A stretch of DNA of 64,000 nucleotides from NCBI RefSeq assembly GCF_009911795.1, contig NZ_CP047898.1, positions 1,984,001 to 2,048,000 on the forward strand, in the 5' to 3' direction. Under the pieces are notes generated by a model. It ran no database searches, had not been told where the DNA came from, and saw nothing but the letters and a program-made list of their open reading frames with translations. The stretch comes from Pseudarthrobacter psychrotolerans. Lineage in GTDB: Bacteria > Actinomycetota > Actinomycetes > Actinomycetales > Micrococcaceae. How positions within the stretch are numbered: position 1 is the stretch's first letter; every line of letters starts with the position of its first letter. The translations under genes were made by a program, and so were the position numbers. Shown piece after piece: positions 20,961-30,569 of this stretch.

Positions 20961-21844
20961 ATGAATCCCCTGATTCTCCTCTCCGTGTTTCTGGTCTGTG
21001 TTCCCGTGGCCGGATTGGCCTGGTCTCTTTTGACCGCTGATCACAAGGGCCAGGTGGCTACCGCCGAGCTGTTGAGCCGCGGCGCGGCCCTTTCCGGAGT
21101 TGTGGCTCCGCCCAGGACCAGCCTGCTCGAATCCATCGGCCGCCGTCTGACCCCGCCTGCCTACGTCGCGTTCCTGGACAAACTGCTTTCGCTCGCCGGC
21201 CGGCCGGCCTCCATGCCCCTGGGAAAAGTCCTGGGCTCGAAACTGGCCATCGGCCTGGCGGGTGCGTCCCTCGGAATCTACCTGGCCGCCGTCGGAAGTA
21301 CGCCCATGATGAAGCTCGCAGGCATCTTCCTGCTGTTCCTCGGCTATTTCATCCCGGACCTGATGCTGTACAGCAAAGGCCTGGAGCGCCAGAAGGCCAT
21401 GCAGCTGGAACTGGCCAACACCCTGGACCAGATGCTGATCTCGGTAGAGGCGGGCCTGGGCTTCGAAGGGGCGATGGCCCGGGCCGGCGAAAACGGCAAG
21501 GGGCCTCTGGCCGACGAGCTGGTCCGCACGCTGCAGGACATGCAGGTGGGCCGCAGCCGGCGGGAGTCATACCAGGCGCTGGCCGAACGGACCAGCATCC
21601 AGGAGCTGCGAAGCTTTGTCCAGGCCGTGGTCCAGGCAGACGCCTACGGCATCGCCATCAGCCGGGTGCTGCGGATCCAGGCCAAGGTCATGCGCGTAAA
21701 ACGCCGCCAGCGCGCCGAGGAAAAGGCCATGAAACTCCCCGTGATGATCCTCTTTCCCCTGCTGTTCTTTATCTTTCCCGTGCTCTTCATTGCCATTCTG
21801 GGCCAGCGGTTATCAACACGGTTGTCACGTTCAGTGGCCAATAG
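20961..21844 (+). CDS. tadC: TadC-like inner-membrane platform protein, locus 2, one-base frameshift near the 3' end
   Basis: GspF-type platform protein with ANTLDQMLISVEAGLGFEG, TLQDMQVGRSRRESYQ and VKRRQRAEEKAMKLPVM. As sequenced, the frame leaves the family after FIAILG and runs on to 22046 with an unrelated Arg/Pro-rich tail. One C added at GGGCC (21801-21804) restores GPAVINTVVTFSGQ and a stop at 21842-21844, matching the end of the locus 1 TadC (GPAAINVMKNF) and giving 294 residues. Annotated to the restored stop. The run-on tail is therefore probably not a real protein feature. Confidence 0.85.
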
Positions 21845-21937
21845 CCGCTTGATTCGCGAAGTCAAGGATGACTCAAGGTTTCCACAGGATCTCCTGAAAA
21901 TGGGCTCCCCCGTTACTACAGGAAGTAGCCTTGAAGC

Positions 21938-22402
21938 ATGGACAGTCCACCACCCACCTCCAGCAGCGGGGGTGTCCCTGCCAAGCCGTCGGCCGCGGGG
22001 GCTGCTGCGGGCGTGGGCTCTGGCCAGCGGAAGACGGGCGAAATGACCGTGCGCTGGGTCGAACCGGACATCCTGGCGGAACTGGAAGCCGAACTGGACG
22101 GCCCGGAACTTGCCCTTGGATTCGCGCGTGATTACGCGTCTTTGTGGGACCAGCGCTTCAGCCGGCTGGCCGCGGCGGTCCACACTGAGGACCGGCCTGT
22201 AGCCTTGGACGCCGTCATCAGCCTGCGGATCGCTTCAGCCATGGTGGGCGGGATCCGGTTGTCCGTCCTGGCCCAGGCGCTGGAGGATGCCATCCGCGGC
22301 AGCGACTTCGTCCAAGGCCAGGCACTGCTGGCAATAGTGGCCGAGCACGGTCTGCATACAGTCTCAGAGCTCCAAGCGAACTACATCCTCAAAAACGACT
22401 AG
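21938..22402 (+). CDS. Hpt-like helical protein lacking the phospho-acceptor His
   Basis: A 154-residue protein with a low-complexity Pro/Ala/Gly N-terminus of ~40 residues and a helical domain. ALDAVISLRIASAMVGGIRLSVLAQALE aligns with the Hpt consensus (H-x-L-K-G-S-S-x-x-L-G), but the His position holds Ile. It therefore probably cannot carry phosphate and may instead bind a kinase or receiver domain. A start at ATG 22043 would remove the low-complexity part; ribosome sites are weak at both. It lies behind Tad locus 2 and converges on the response regulator gene, with the two stop codons overlapping in CTAG at 22399-22402. Confidence 0.65.
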   Translation: MDSPPPTSSSGGVPAKPSAAGAAAGVGSGQRKTGEMTVRWVEPDILAELEAELDGPELALGFARDYASLWDQRFSRLAAAVHTEDRPVALDAVISLRIASAMVGGIRLSVLAQALEDAIRGSDFVQGQALLAIVAEHGLHTVSELQANYILKND

Positions 22403-23202
22403 TGATCCGCCCCCGGCCAGCCCTGCAGCTCGGTCCTGTTCGGTGCGAGCCGGTAGCCCACTCCCCGCACCGTCTGAAGCCATCGCGGCGACTGCGGATC
22501 CTCCCGAAGCTTGCGGCGAAGGTTCCCCACGTGGACTTCCACGGCCCGCTCATCAGCCTCACTGATAAAGGCATCGGCCTCATAAAGGTCACCCCGGACC
22601 GCTCGCACCAGATCCGACCGCGTACACACCGCCCCCTCGCCGCGGAGCAAAGTGTGCAGCAGATCGAACTCGCTGCGAGTGAGCCCAAGGTTGACCTCAC
22701 CAATAACCACCGTGCGGGTCCGGTAGTTCAGAATGAGCCCGTTGTGCTGGATAACGCCCGCGTGGGTGAAGGTTGCCGGCGCGGCCGGAGGTGAAGCCCA
22801 TGAAACAGCCTGGGGTGAACTGGTGACCTCATGGCGCGGCCTGCGCATCATGGCCGCCACCCTGGCCCGGAGTTCCCGCGGCCGGAACGGCTTGGCGATG
22901 TAGTCATCCGCCCCGGCATTCAGCGCCGAGAGCAGATCGGGCTCTTCGGTCCGGCCGGTCAGCATGACCACATAGGCATCGCTGAAGTTCCTGATCCGCC
23001 GCAGGACCTCAAAACCGTCGATGTCCGGAAGACCGATGTCCAAGGTGACCACCTGGGCCTTGTTGTCCCGCACTGCCTCGACGCCCGCCCGCCCATCGGC
23101 GGCAGTATGGACCTCAAATCCCGCCTGACGCAGAATCCCCTCCAGGAGGTTCCGCACATCGGCGTCGTCTTCAATTACTACTGCTACCCCAAGATCTTCC
23201 AT
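22399..23202 (-). CDS. OmpR/PhoB-family response regulator
   Basis: Two-domain transcription factor of 267 residues. The receiver domain (1-125) has the acidic pair near residues 11-13, phospho-acceptor D55 in TLDIGLPDIDG, T82 and K104. The C-terminal winged helix (~165-250) shows GLTRSEFDLLHTLLRG and RAVEVHVGNLRRKL. Divergent from a histidine kinase gene across a 221-base gap, which makes the pair a likely two-component system. Its nearness to Tad locus 2 suggests, but does not prove, control of pili. Confidence 0.92.
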   Translation of the reverse strand: MEDLGVAVVIEDDADVRNLLEGILRQAGFEVHTAADGRAGVEAVRDNKAQVVTLDIGLPDIDGFEVLRRIRNFSDAYVVMLTGRTEEPDLLSALNAGADDYIAKPFRPRELRARVAAMMRRPRHEVTSSPQAVSWASPPAAPATFTHAGVIQHNGLILNYRTRTVVIGEVNLGLTRSEFDLLHTLLRGEGAVCTRSDLVRAVRGDLYEADAFISEADERAVEVHVGNLRRKLREDPQSPRWLQTVRGVGYRLAPNRTELQGWPGADH

Positions 23203-23423
23203 GTCTATCCCTGTTGCCAGGTGAAAGAGGCCCCCATTAGCCCAGCGCTAATCCCTCGTTCACTCCAACTCTCTATACGCTACAAGTATGAACGTCGGAT
23301 GACACGCCTTCCCGCGTTTAGTTTTGGAAAGTCAATTACCATGACATCGCAGCACATTAGGATTCGAAGGGTTAATTACCTCAGCGTTCAGATATTCGGC
23401 TGCATCGATTCATTGGGGACGGA
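23203..23423. promoter_or_regulatory. Divergent promoter region of the two-component genes
   Basis: A 221-base gap between divergent regulator and kinase genes, A+T-rich compared with both. It must contain both promoters and is the natural place for an autoregulatory binding site of the response regulator. No repeat pair convincing enough to call a site was found. Confidence 0.4.
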
Positions 23424-25117
23424 ATGGGGGCCGTCAGGAAAAGTTGGAGACCCCGCATGGCTCGACGTCCCTCGCCCCGGGGAGTTGCCCTCTACTTCAG
23501 GAAGCTCGGCCCGCGCACCCAGGTGGCCTTGTGCCAGCTCCCGCTTTCCTTGATTGTCACTGTCATTGGCGTGATGACGCCCCTCGGCTGGCCATCGCTG
23601 CTGTCCAGCCCCCTTTACCTGGCCGGACTGGCACTGCACGCCATCCTCTTCCTCGCATGTTTCCTGACTCCCTGGGAGCGTTTGCGCCACAGCGCCTATC
23701 TGATCATTCCGGTGCTGGATCTACTCGCGGTGGGACTCCTACGCAACGGCGCCGCACCGCTGCTGCCTGGACTGGCAATCCTGGTGGTCTTTCCGGTCAT
23801 CTGGCTGGCCGCTTCCGGGATCATGGTCCGCACAAGCCTCGTGCTGAGCGCTCTGGGGCCGCTCCTGATAATGCTCCCCACAACTGCCGGAAAATTCCCC
23901 AACCCCACGGCGTCGGACATTACTGCTCTCATTCTTTTCCCCCTCGTTATGCTGGCTGTTTCACTTGCCATCCGCATCGCCAGCGTCAACATGCGGGTCC
24001 AGCAGCGGCAGTTGCAGTCGATGAGCGAGGAACTGCGGGAGCTGCTCGCCGCGAGCCGGGAACGCGAGAAACTGCTGATGACCATCCTGGACGCTACCGA
24101 CGTCGGCATTGTTGCCGTCGACTCGAACGGTGACCAGCTGCTGGCCAACAACATGATGCGGCGTTGGCAGCAGACCGCCGGACCCGCCGGCGTCGTACCC
24201 TCCGTCCACAGCGAACAGCGGGTCTTCGCCCAGGACAAAGTGACTCTCCTGCCGCCGGACAAGCGTCCCCTCCGGCGCGCCATGGAGGGTGAATCGTTCG
24301 CGGACTATCTCGTCTGGATCGGCGATGTCCCGCAGCAGCGTGCCGTATCCAGCGCCGCCAGGCCGTTAATGGACGACGGCGGCCGCCTCACCGGAGCGGT
24401 GGTCGTCTACAGCGACGTGACGGGGCTGGTTGAAGCCATGGCCGCGAACGAGGAACTCGTCTCGAACGTCTCCCACGAATTCCGGTCACCGCTCAATTCC
24501 ATCCTGGGCAACATCGACCTGGTACTCGAGGACAGCGACCGACTTCCCGAAGTTACGGTCCAGCGCCTGGACGTGGTCCAGCGCAACTCCGAACGGCTGC
24601 TTGCCCTGGTCTCAGACCTGACGCTTGAGTCGTCCGCCGCCATGAACGTCCACCCGAAGCGCACCGACATTTCCGGCCTCGTCGAGACCAGCATCGGCTC
24701 AGCCCGGGCGCACGCGGAGCGCTCAGCCGTAGCCCTGGTTGCCGACGTGCCCTCCCCGCTCTGGGCCTATGCCGACCCGCTGCGGATCGGCCAGGCCTTG
24801 GACAACCTGGTGTCGAACGCCATCAAGTACTCCCCGACGGCGGCACCGTGACCATCAGCGCGGCCGGCACCAAAGGCTGGGTCAAGCTTGTTGTTCAGGA
24901 CACGGGGATGGGCATGGCGCCGGAGGATGCGGCCAAGGTCTTCAGCCGGTTCTTCCGCGCCGAGTCGGCCCGGGATGCAGCCATCCCCGGAGCCGGGCTG
25001 GGCCTGTCCATCACCAAGACCATCCTGGAACGCCACGGCGGTGCCATCGCCTGCGCCAGTGCCCTGGGCGGCGGCAGCACGTTCACCATGACCCTGCCCG
25101 TCGAATCCGGTGGCTGA
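23424..25117 (+). CDS. Membrane PAS-containing sensor histidine kinase, one-base frameshift
   Basis: Sensor kinase, predicted 564 residues once repaired. Order: five to six membrane helices (residues ~35-185), a short coiled coil, a PAS domain beginning ILDATDVGIVAVDSNGDQLL, the phospho-acceptor H box NVSHEFRSPLNSILG, and an ATPase domain with N box DNLVSNAIKYSP. As sequenced the frame stops at 24851 just after the N box. The rest (VQDTGMGMAPED, GAGLGLSITKTILERHGG) is in another frame ending at 25117. One G added at 24839-24840 gives YSPTGGTVTIS and joins them. ATG 23457 (GGAG seven bases upstream) is an alternative start. Presumed partner of the divergent regulator. Confidence 0.85.
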
Positions 25118-25130
25118 GCCCGCCCCCGAT

Positions 25131-25149
25131 GGTTGAGCCCGTCGAAACC
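25131..25149. repeat. REP-like 19-base element
   Basis: GGTTGAGCCCGTCGAAACC lies right after the kinase stop. Very similar 19-base words (complement of GGTTTCGAC...CTCAACC) are dispersed in many intergenic regions of Arthrobacter and related actinobacteria. That is from memory, and only this one copy is seen in the window. Confidence 0.4.
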
Positions 25150-25158
25150 CCGTAGCCT

Positions 25159-25220
25159 CATCGATTGCTCCATAGGCGCCCTTTTCAAGGCCCAAAAGGG
25201 CGCTGACGGAGCAACCGATG
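25159..25220. terminator. Long two-part hairpin between converging kinase and truA genes
   Basis: Outer arms CATCGATTGCTCC and GGAGCAACCGATG (one mismatch) enclose inner arms GCGCCCTTTT and AAAAGGGCGC. It probably terminates transcription in both directions, though the length and nesting also fit a repeat-type element. Confidence 0.6.
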
Positions 25221-25231
25221 GGGTCCCCGGT

Positions 25232-26124
25232 TCAGTGCTTGCGCCGTGCCCGGGTCAGCTCGGCGCGCGCCAGCATCTCGTCGTCGGAGGGGTAGGCCAC
25301 TTCTTCAAGGACCAGCGGGTGCGGGGCGGCCAGAACGGACTTGGCGTCGCGTTTCTTGGCCAGCAACCGCTCATGCAGCCAGCCCGGCTCCTCAATGCCC
25401 TCGCCCACGAACAGGGCCGAGCCAACCAGTGACCGCACCATGTTGTGGCAGAACGCGTCGGCCTGGACCGTGGCCACAATCACGCCGTCTTCACCGCGGT
25501 GGAACTCGAAGCGCTGCAGCTCACGGACGGTGGTGGCACCCTCCCGCGGCTTGCAGTAGGACAGGAAGTTCTGCAGCCCCAGCAGCTGCACGGCACCCGC
25601 GTTCAGCAGGTCCACGTCAAGCGGGCTTTGGTGCCAGAGCGTGAAGTACCGTTCGAGCGGATCCCACAGGGCAGGGCCGTCCGCGATGCGGTAGCTGTAG
25701 CGCCGCCACAGCGCGGAGAACCGGGCGTCAAACCCCACGGGCGCCAGGGACACCAGGTGGACCTCGATAGACCCGGACAAGTCCCCCAGCCCGCGGCTGA
25801 GGGCGCCACGAATCCGCCGTAAGAATGCGACGGCGGGATCCAGTTCGTGCCCGCGCGGCAGCTTCAACCACTCGGCCTCGGTCAGGTCCAGGTGGACCAC
25901 CTGGCCCCGGGCGTGCACGCCGGCGTCGGTACGTCCCGCCACGGAGACCCGGATGGGCCGGCGGATCAACAACGCCAGCGCCTCTTCAAGGATGCCCTGG
26001 ACGGTCCGCAATCCCGGCTGCACTGCCCACCCGTTGAAGGGGCCGCCGTCGTACGATAAATCAAACCGGACACGCAAAAACCCGCCGCCCCCAAAACGGG
26101 GGCAGCGGGTTTTTGGTCGTTCAT
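25232..26124 (-). CDS. truA: tRNA pseudouridine(38-40) synthase TruA (start region probably frameshifted)
   Basis: Isomerises uridines 38-40 in the anticodon arm of tRNAs. The core starts LRVRFDLSYDGGPFNGWAVQPG, and VAGRTDAGVHARGQVVHL holds the catalytic Asp; the C-terminal part matches TruA. As sequenced the open frame starts only at TTG 26077, which falls inside a hairpin and has no clean ribosome site. Adding one base to the five-base run at 26088-26092 extends the protein to ATG 26124 with the N-terminus MNDQKPAAPVLGGGGFL, 297 residues in all. I annotate that longer form, while noting that TTG 26077 (281 residues) is what the sequence strictly gives. Follows rplQ, as is usual. Confidence 0.88.
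26076..26114 (-). terminator. Hairpin between rplQ and truA
   Basis: Arms AAAAACCCGCCGCCCCC and GGGGGCAGCGGGTTTTT with one mismatch around four bases, with T runs on both sides. It looks like a strong terminator for the rpoA-rplQ operon, yet it lies over the predicted start of truA. Either truA starts downstream of it, or it acts as an attenuator. Confidence 0.6.
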
Positions 26125-26156
26125 AGACATAAGTCTACTTGAGCGTCAGAGCCTGA

Positions 26157-26842
26157 TTACTCAGCTTCGACGGCCTGCGCAGCTTCGCCACCGGCAGGCA
26201 CGAAGCCTGCGGCTGCGGCGGACTCTGCAGAGTCGAACCAGACTTCAGCAACCGTGGCGTCGTACCAGCGTGAGCCGGGAACGTGGTACTTCATGGAGTC
26301 CTCGTTGCCCTTGACCTCGAAGCCCTCAGGGGCGACGTTGTCAGCCGTAGCAGGCTTGGAGCCGGCGTACTTGGCTTCAGCAGCTTCGGTCTCGGCAGCT
26401 TCAACAACCGGAGCTTCTTCAGCAACCGGAGCAGCCTTGGCGGCCGCCTGGGTAGCCTCGGCCACAACGGCCTGCTTGGCGGAAACCGGCTCGAGAACCA
26501 GTTCGATGACAGCCATGGGAGCGTTGTCGCCCTTACGGTTGCCGATCTTGGTGATGCGGGTGTAGCCGCCGTTGCGGTTCTCCACTGCCTGTGCAATGTC
26601 GGTGAACAGCTCGTGGACGATGCCCTTGTTGCTGATCAGGCCGAGTACACGGCGGCGGGAAGCCAGGTCGCCACGCTTGGCGAAAGTCACCAGACGCTCG
26701 GCGTAGGGCTTCAGTCGCTTGGCCTTGGTCACCGTGGTGGTGATCCGCTTGTGCTCGAACAGTGCGGCGGACAGGTTCGCGAGCATAAGACGCTCGTGAG
26801 CCGCTCCGCCTCCGAGGCGCGGACCCTTAGCGGGGTAGGCAT
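26157..26842 (-). CDS. rplQ: 50S ribosomal protein L17 (bL17) with C-terminal extension; one-base frameshift at codon ~4-5
   Basis: Large-subunit protein near the exit tunnel. The conserved part is [19 protein letters not shown] to VIELVLEP (residues ~5-120). A ~105-residue extension follows: an Ala/Glu-rich linker, then [19 protein letters not shown] and [10 protein letters not shown], which resembles the small 'sunset' domain found on some actinobacterial proteins. ATG 26842 has AGGAG eight bases upstream and gives MPTP, but the next codons are out of frame. One base added to the G4 run at 26832-26835 (plus strand) restores [12 protein letters not shown] and 228 residues. Without the repair the frame extends to a spurious upstream start. 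Last ribosomal gene after rpoA. Confidence 0.93.
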
Positions 26843-26919
26843 AATAGTTTCTCCTCATATGGAAGCCAGTGGGCTGCGCACACCGTGGTGCATCCAGCCA
26901 GCCGGCCAAGATCTGTTAT

Positions 26920-27930
26920 TTAGAGTTCGTCGTCGCCGAAAGCGGCGTCGTCCTCTTCAATTGCTGCGGCGCGTGCTGCGAGGTCAAAACCGGGAGGCGA
27001 GTCCTTGAGGGACAGGCCCAGTTCAACCAGCTTTGCCTTGACCTCGTCAATGGACTTCGCACCGAAGTTACGGATGTCCATGAGGTCAGCCTCGGAGCGT
27101 GCAACAAGTTCACCCACGGTGTGGATGCCCTCACGCTTGAGGCAGTTGTAGGAACGGACGGTGAGGTCCAGATCCTCGATCGGCAGTGCCATGTCTGCTG
27201 CCAGGGCAGCATCCGTCGGCGACGGGCCAATCTCGATACCTTCAGCTGCGGTGTTCAGCTCGCGGGCCAGACCGAAGAGTTCCACCAAGGTGGTACCTGC
27301 GGAAGCAACAGCATCGCGCGGGGCGATGGCCTGCTTGGTCTCGACGTCGACAATGAGCTTGTCGAAGTCGGTGCGCTGCTCAACACGGGTTGCTTCCACG
27401 CGGAAAGTAACCTTCAGGACCGGCGAGTAGATCGAGTCGACCGGGATACGGCCGATCTCGGAGTCGCCGGACTTGTTCTGAGCTGCCGAAACGTAGCCGC
27501 GGCCGCGCTCGATGGTCAGTTCGAGTTCGAACTTGCCCTTCGAGTTCAGCGTGGCAATGTGCAGATCCGGGTTGTGGAATTCGACGCCGGCCGGCGGAGC
27601 GATGTCCGCGGCGGTGACGACTCCGGGGCCCTGCTTGCGCAGGTAAGCCACAACCGGCTCGTCGTGCTCGGAGGAAACCGACAGGCTCTTGATGTTCAGG
27701 ATGATCTCAGTGACATCTTCCTTGACACCCGGAACCGTGGTGAACTCGTGCAGCACGCCATCGATCCGGATGCTGGTTACAGCAGCACCGGGGATGGAGG
27801 AGAGCAGGGTACGGCGGAGGGAGTTTCCGAGGGTGTAGCCGAAGCCCGGTTCCAGCGGTTCGATGATGAAACGCGAGCGGTTATCGGAGACGACCTCTTC
27901 GGAGAGGGTGGGGCGCTGTGCAATGAGCAC
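26920..27930 (-). CDS. rpoA: RNA polymerase subunit alpha
   Basis: Assembly platform of RNA polymerase, 336 residues. The N-terminal dimerisation domain starts [13 protein letters not shown] and contains [25 protein letters not shown]. The C-terminal domain ([23 protein letters not shown]) binds UP-element DNA and activators, and the acidic tail is typical of actinobacteria. Between rpsK and rplQ, its normal place. Confidence 0.98.
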   Translation of the reverse strand: MLIAQRPTLSEEVVSDNRSRFIIEPLEPGFGYTLGNSLRRTLLSSIPGAAVTSIRIDGVLHEFTTVPGVKEDVTEIILNIKSLSVSSEHDEPVVAYLRKQGPGVVTAADIAPPAGVEFHNPDLHIATLNSKGKFELELTIERGRGYVSAAQNKSGDSEIGRIPVDSIYSPVLKVTFRVEATRVEQRTDFDKLIVDVETKQAIAPRDAVASAGTTLVELFGLARELNTAAEGIEIGPSPTDAALAADMALPIEDLDLTVRSYNCLKREGIHTVGELVARSEADLMDIRNFGAKSIDEVKAKLVELGLSLKDSPPGFDLAARAAAIEEDDAAFGDDEL

Positions 27931-28011
27931 TTAGGTTTCCTTTCGGCGAGCATCCGCTATATGACGCAACACAGGTGGTGGAAATTCGGTCTGAAGACTT
28001 AACGCGGCTGG

Positions 28012-28043
28012 GCTTGCCCGGACCATTGACGGTCCGGGCAAGC
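28012..28043 (-). other. Perfect hairpin between rpsK and rpoA
   Basis: Thirteen-base arms GCTTGCCCGGACC and GGTCCGGGCAAGC around ATTGAC, with no T run following on the minus strand. It is within an operon, so an RNA-processing, stability or partial-termination role is more likely than full termination. Confidence 0.55.
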
Positions 28044-28062
28044 TCAAGCTGCTGGAAAAGCC

Positions 28063-28464
28063 TTAGACGCGGCGGCGCTTCGGCGGACGGCAGCCGTTGT
28101 GCGCTGCGGGGGTGACGTCCTGGATGGAGCCAACCTCCAGGCCAGCGGCCTGCAGCGAGCGGATTGCGGTCTCGCGTCCGGAACCCGGTCCCTTGACGAA
28201 AACGTCAACCTTGCGCATGCCGTGCTCCTGCGCACGCTTGGCAGCAGCTTCGGCAGCCATCTGGGCTGCGAACGGGGTGGACTTGCGTGAGCCCTTGAAG
28301 CCAACCTCACCTGAGGAAGCCCAAGAGATAACAGCGCCGTTCGGGTCCGTGATGGACACGATGGTGTTGTTAAAAGTGCTCTTGATGTGCGCCTGGCCCA
28401 GCGCGATATTCTTTTTGTCCTTCTTACGCGGCTTGCGAACCGCGCCACGAGTCTTCGGGGGCAT
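28063..28464 (-). CDS. rpsK: 30S ribosomal protein S11 (uS11)
   Basis: Platform protein of the small subunit next to the mRNA exit. 133 residues, normal length. Shows [43 protein letters not shown] and the C-terminal [10 protein letters not shown]. Follows rpsM by 51 bases and precedes rpoA. Confidence 0.97.
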   Translation of the reverse strand: MPPKTRGAVRKPRKKDKKNIALGQAHIKSTFNNTIVSITDPNGAVISWASSGEVGFKGSRKSTPFAAQMAAEAAAKRAQEHGMRKVDVFVKGPGSGRETAIRSLQAAGLEVGSIQDVTPAAHNGCRPPKRRRV

Positions 28465-28515
28465 TTTTTCTCCTACAGAAAGTTATTGGGGGAAGACGAG
28501 TCAATCCCGAGGGAT

Positions 28516-28890
28516 TTAACGAGCCTTCTTCTTGCCTGCAACGGTGCGCTTCGGACCCTTGCGGGTACGTGCGTTCGTCTTCGTACGCTGTCCGCGCACT
28601 GGCAGGCCCTTGCGGTGGCGAATACCTTCGTAGCTGCCGATTTCAACCTTGCGGCGGATATCAGCTGCTACTTCGCGGCGAAGGTCACCCTCAACCTTGT
28701 AGTTGCCTTCAATGTAGTCACGAAGTTCTACCAGCTGGGCATCGGTGAGGTCCTTAACGCGGACGTCAGCGCTGATGCCAGTGGCAGCCAGGGTTTCGTG
28801 TGCACGGGTCTTGCCCACGCCGTAGATGTAAGTAAGCGCAATTTCCAACCGCTTTTCGCGGGGAATGTCTACGCCAGCGAGACGAGCCAT
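28516..28890 (-). CDS. rpsM: 30S ribosomal protein S13 (uS13)
   Basis: Small-subunit head protein contacting the P-site tRNA and the L5 bridge. 124 residues from [32 protein letters not shown] and a basic tail at the end. The frame is open 17 codons further upstream without family similarity, and ATG 28890 has GGAG upstream. Confidence 0.97.
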   Translation of the reverse strand: MARLAGVDIPREKRLEIALTYIYGVGKTRAHETLAATGISADVRVKDLTDAQLVELRDYIEGNYKVEGDLRREVAADIRRKVEIGSYEGIRHRKGLPVRGQRTKTNARTRKGPKRTVAGKKKAR

Positions 28891-29066
28891 AGTGGCAGTG
28901 CTCCTTGAATAAACCGGAGGTCGTAGGCAGTACACCCGCACGTTCTGTGCGGCCCCAGCCTCCGACCGGGGGTTAGCTGTCCGGGCTCATACGTCCCAGT
29001 TCAGCTTGTGCTGCCTTTTATTTACTTGCGTGGGTTAGCAACCCAGGATTTCCCTCAGGAGGGAAA

Positions 29067-29180
29067 TTAGCCCTGGCGCTGCTTGTGGCGCGGGTTCTCG
29101 CAGATCACCATGACCCGGCCATTACGGCGGATCACTTTGCACTTTTCGCAGATCTGCTTGACGCTCGGCTTGACCTTCAT
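29067..29180 (-). CDS. rpmJ: 50S ribosomal protein L36 (bL36), zinc-binding type
   Basis: A 37-residue protein, [19 protein letters not shown] at the start and [10 protein letters not shown] at the end. Two Cys of a CxxC pair plus a third Cys and a His form the zinc ribbon, so this is the zinc-containing (C+) form. Between infA and rpsM, its usual position, and short enough to be missed by simple gene finding. Confidence 0.95.
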   Translation of the reverse strand: MKVKPSVKQICEKCKVIRRNGRVMVICENPRHKQRQG

Positions 29181-29248
29181 GGCGTTCCTTTGCGTGTGGC
29201 AGTTGGTCAACTGGAGCAGCCGTCAGCTCAGCTGAGGCCGCCCAGAAT

Positions 29249-29470
29249 TTACTTGTAGCGGTAGACGATACGACCCCGAGTGAGGTCATAAGGGCTCAGT
29301 TCCACCACTACCCGGTCCTCAGGGAGAATCCTGATGTAGTGCTGGCGCATCTTGCCTGAGATGTGCGCGAGTACGATGTGCTTGTTGGTCAGCTCAACGC
29401 GAAACATCGCGTTAGGCAGCGCCTCAGTCACAACGCCTTCGATCTCAATGACCCCGTCCTTCTTGGCCAT
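29249..29470 (-). CDS. infA: Translation initiation factor IF-1
   Basis: OB-fold factor that occupies the A site of the 30S subunit during initiation. 73 residues from [14 protein letters not shown], with [20 protein letters not shown] and the end [12 protein letters not shown] 29470 is chosen; the open frame upstream is not similar to IF-1. First gene of the infA-rpmJ-rpsM-rpsK-rpoA-rplQ group, with its promoter in 29471-29649. Confidence 0.97.
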   Translation of the reverse strand: MAKKDGVIEIEGVVTEALPNAMFRVELTNKHIVLAHISGKMRQHYIRILPEDRVVVELSPYDLTRGRIVYRYK

Positions 29471-29649
29471 ACCCTCCGCTAACTGTTGTTGCCGCAGCCC
29501 TGCCGGATTGCACCGGACATGACCACGAACGTTTTTGTTGGATCGGTTACCGCCTCCGGCCCCAAACAGGGCACAGCTGGGCAGACAACCAACAAACCAC
29601 TTTACTGTAAGTGTGTAGAAAGTCCAAACTAAATGTGAAAGCACACACC

Positions 29650-30569
29650 CTACCCGGAAATCGAGCTTGCCGAAATCCCGTCCAGGATCGCCAGGCGCAC
29701 GACGTCGGCTGCCGCACTCTGCAGGGTAATGAGGCTCACCTGCCGGGCAGTTTCAGTACTCCGGTCCAAGGCCACCTCACCCGTGGCGAGGCAGAACACA
29801 GTATCCCCATCAGCCAACGTGTGTGACGGATTGAGCGCCCGGGCGAGACCAGCATGCGCCGCAGAAGCAGTCCGATAGCACTCGGCCACATCCAGCACGG
29901 CGTTCGTCGCAACAATAACGAGAGTCGTATTCAAGGCGGGGGGCTCGTGGGGCGGCACGACCGAGCGCGCGGAGGGCTGCGGCTCCTGCCGCCCGTCGAC
30001 AACCGGAAAACCCAGGGCGTTCACCACGGCCAGCGCCCCCACAACCACGCCGTTCTCGAGCGTGACCGAAGCCGTCCCCACTCCACCTTTGAACTGTCCG
30101 CGTCCGATCATCGCTCCGGTGCCGGCGCCCACGCTGCCGCGTCCGACGTCGTGCCCGTCCTTCTCGGCAGCGGCGGCAACGGTCGCCGCGTAGCCCATGT
30201 CCGCCGTCGGGCGCGCTGAGAAGTCGCCTCCCCGGCCCAGATCGAAGATGGCGGCGGCGGGGACGATCGGCACCACTCCCCGGTGACAGCGAAGCCCCGG
30301 CCGTTTTCCTCGCACCAGCGCTGCGCACCGTGGGCGGAGACGAGGCCGTACGCGCTGCCGCCGGTGAGGACAACCGCGTCCACCGTGGACACCAGCGTCG
30401 TGGGATCCAGGGCGTCAGTCTCATGCGTGCCCGGGCCTCCGCCTCGCACGTCCACCGACCCGACAGTGCCCGGCGGCGGCAGCACCACAGTGACGCCGGT
30501 CAGCCATCCGTCCCCGGTCTTCTGCGCGTGGCCAACCCTGATCCCAGGCACATCCGTGATTGCTCCCAT
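29650..30569 (-). CDS. P1/S58-family (DmpA-like) peptidase, one-base frameshift
   Basis: Self-cleaving N-terminal-nucleophile-type aminopeptidase family. The 5' part ([15 protein letters not shown], then [14 protein letters not shown]) and the 3' part ([34 protein letters not shown], and [16 protein letters not shown] around the likely autocleavage site before a Thr) lie in two frames. One base added to the four-base run at ~30279-30282 gives [16 protein letters not shown] and a continuous protein of 306 residues. ATG 30569 is taken as start; GTG 30593 is possible. Substrate unknown. Transcribed away from the ABC transporter and toward infA. Confidence 0.8.
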
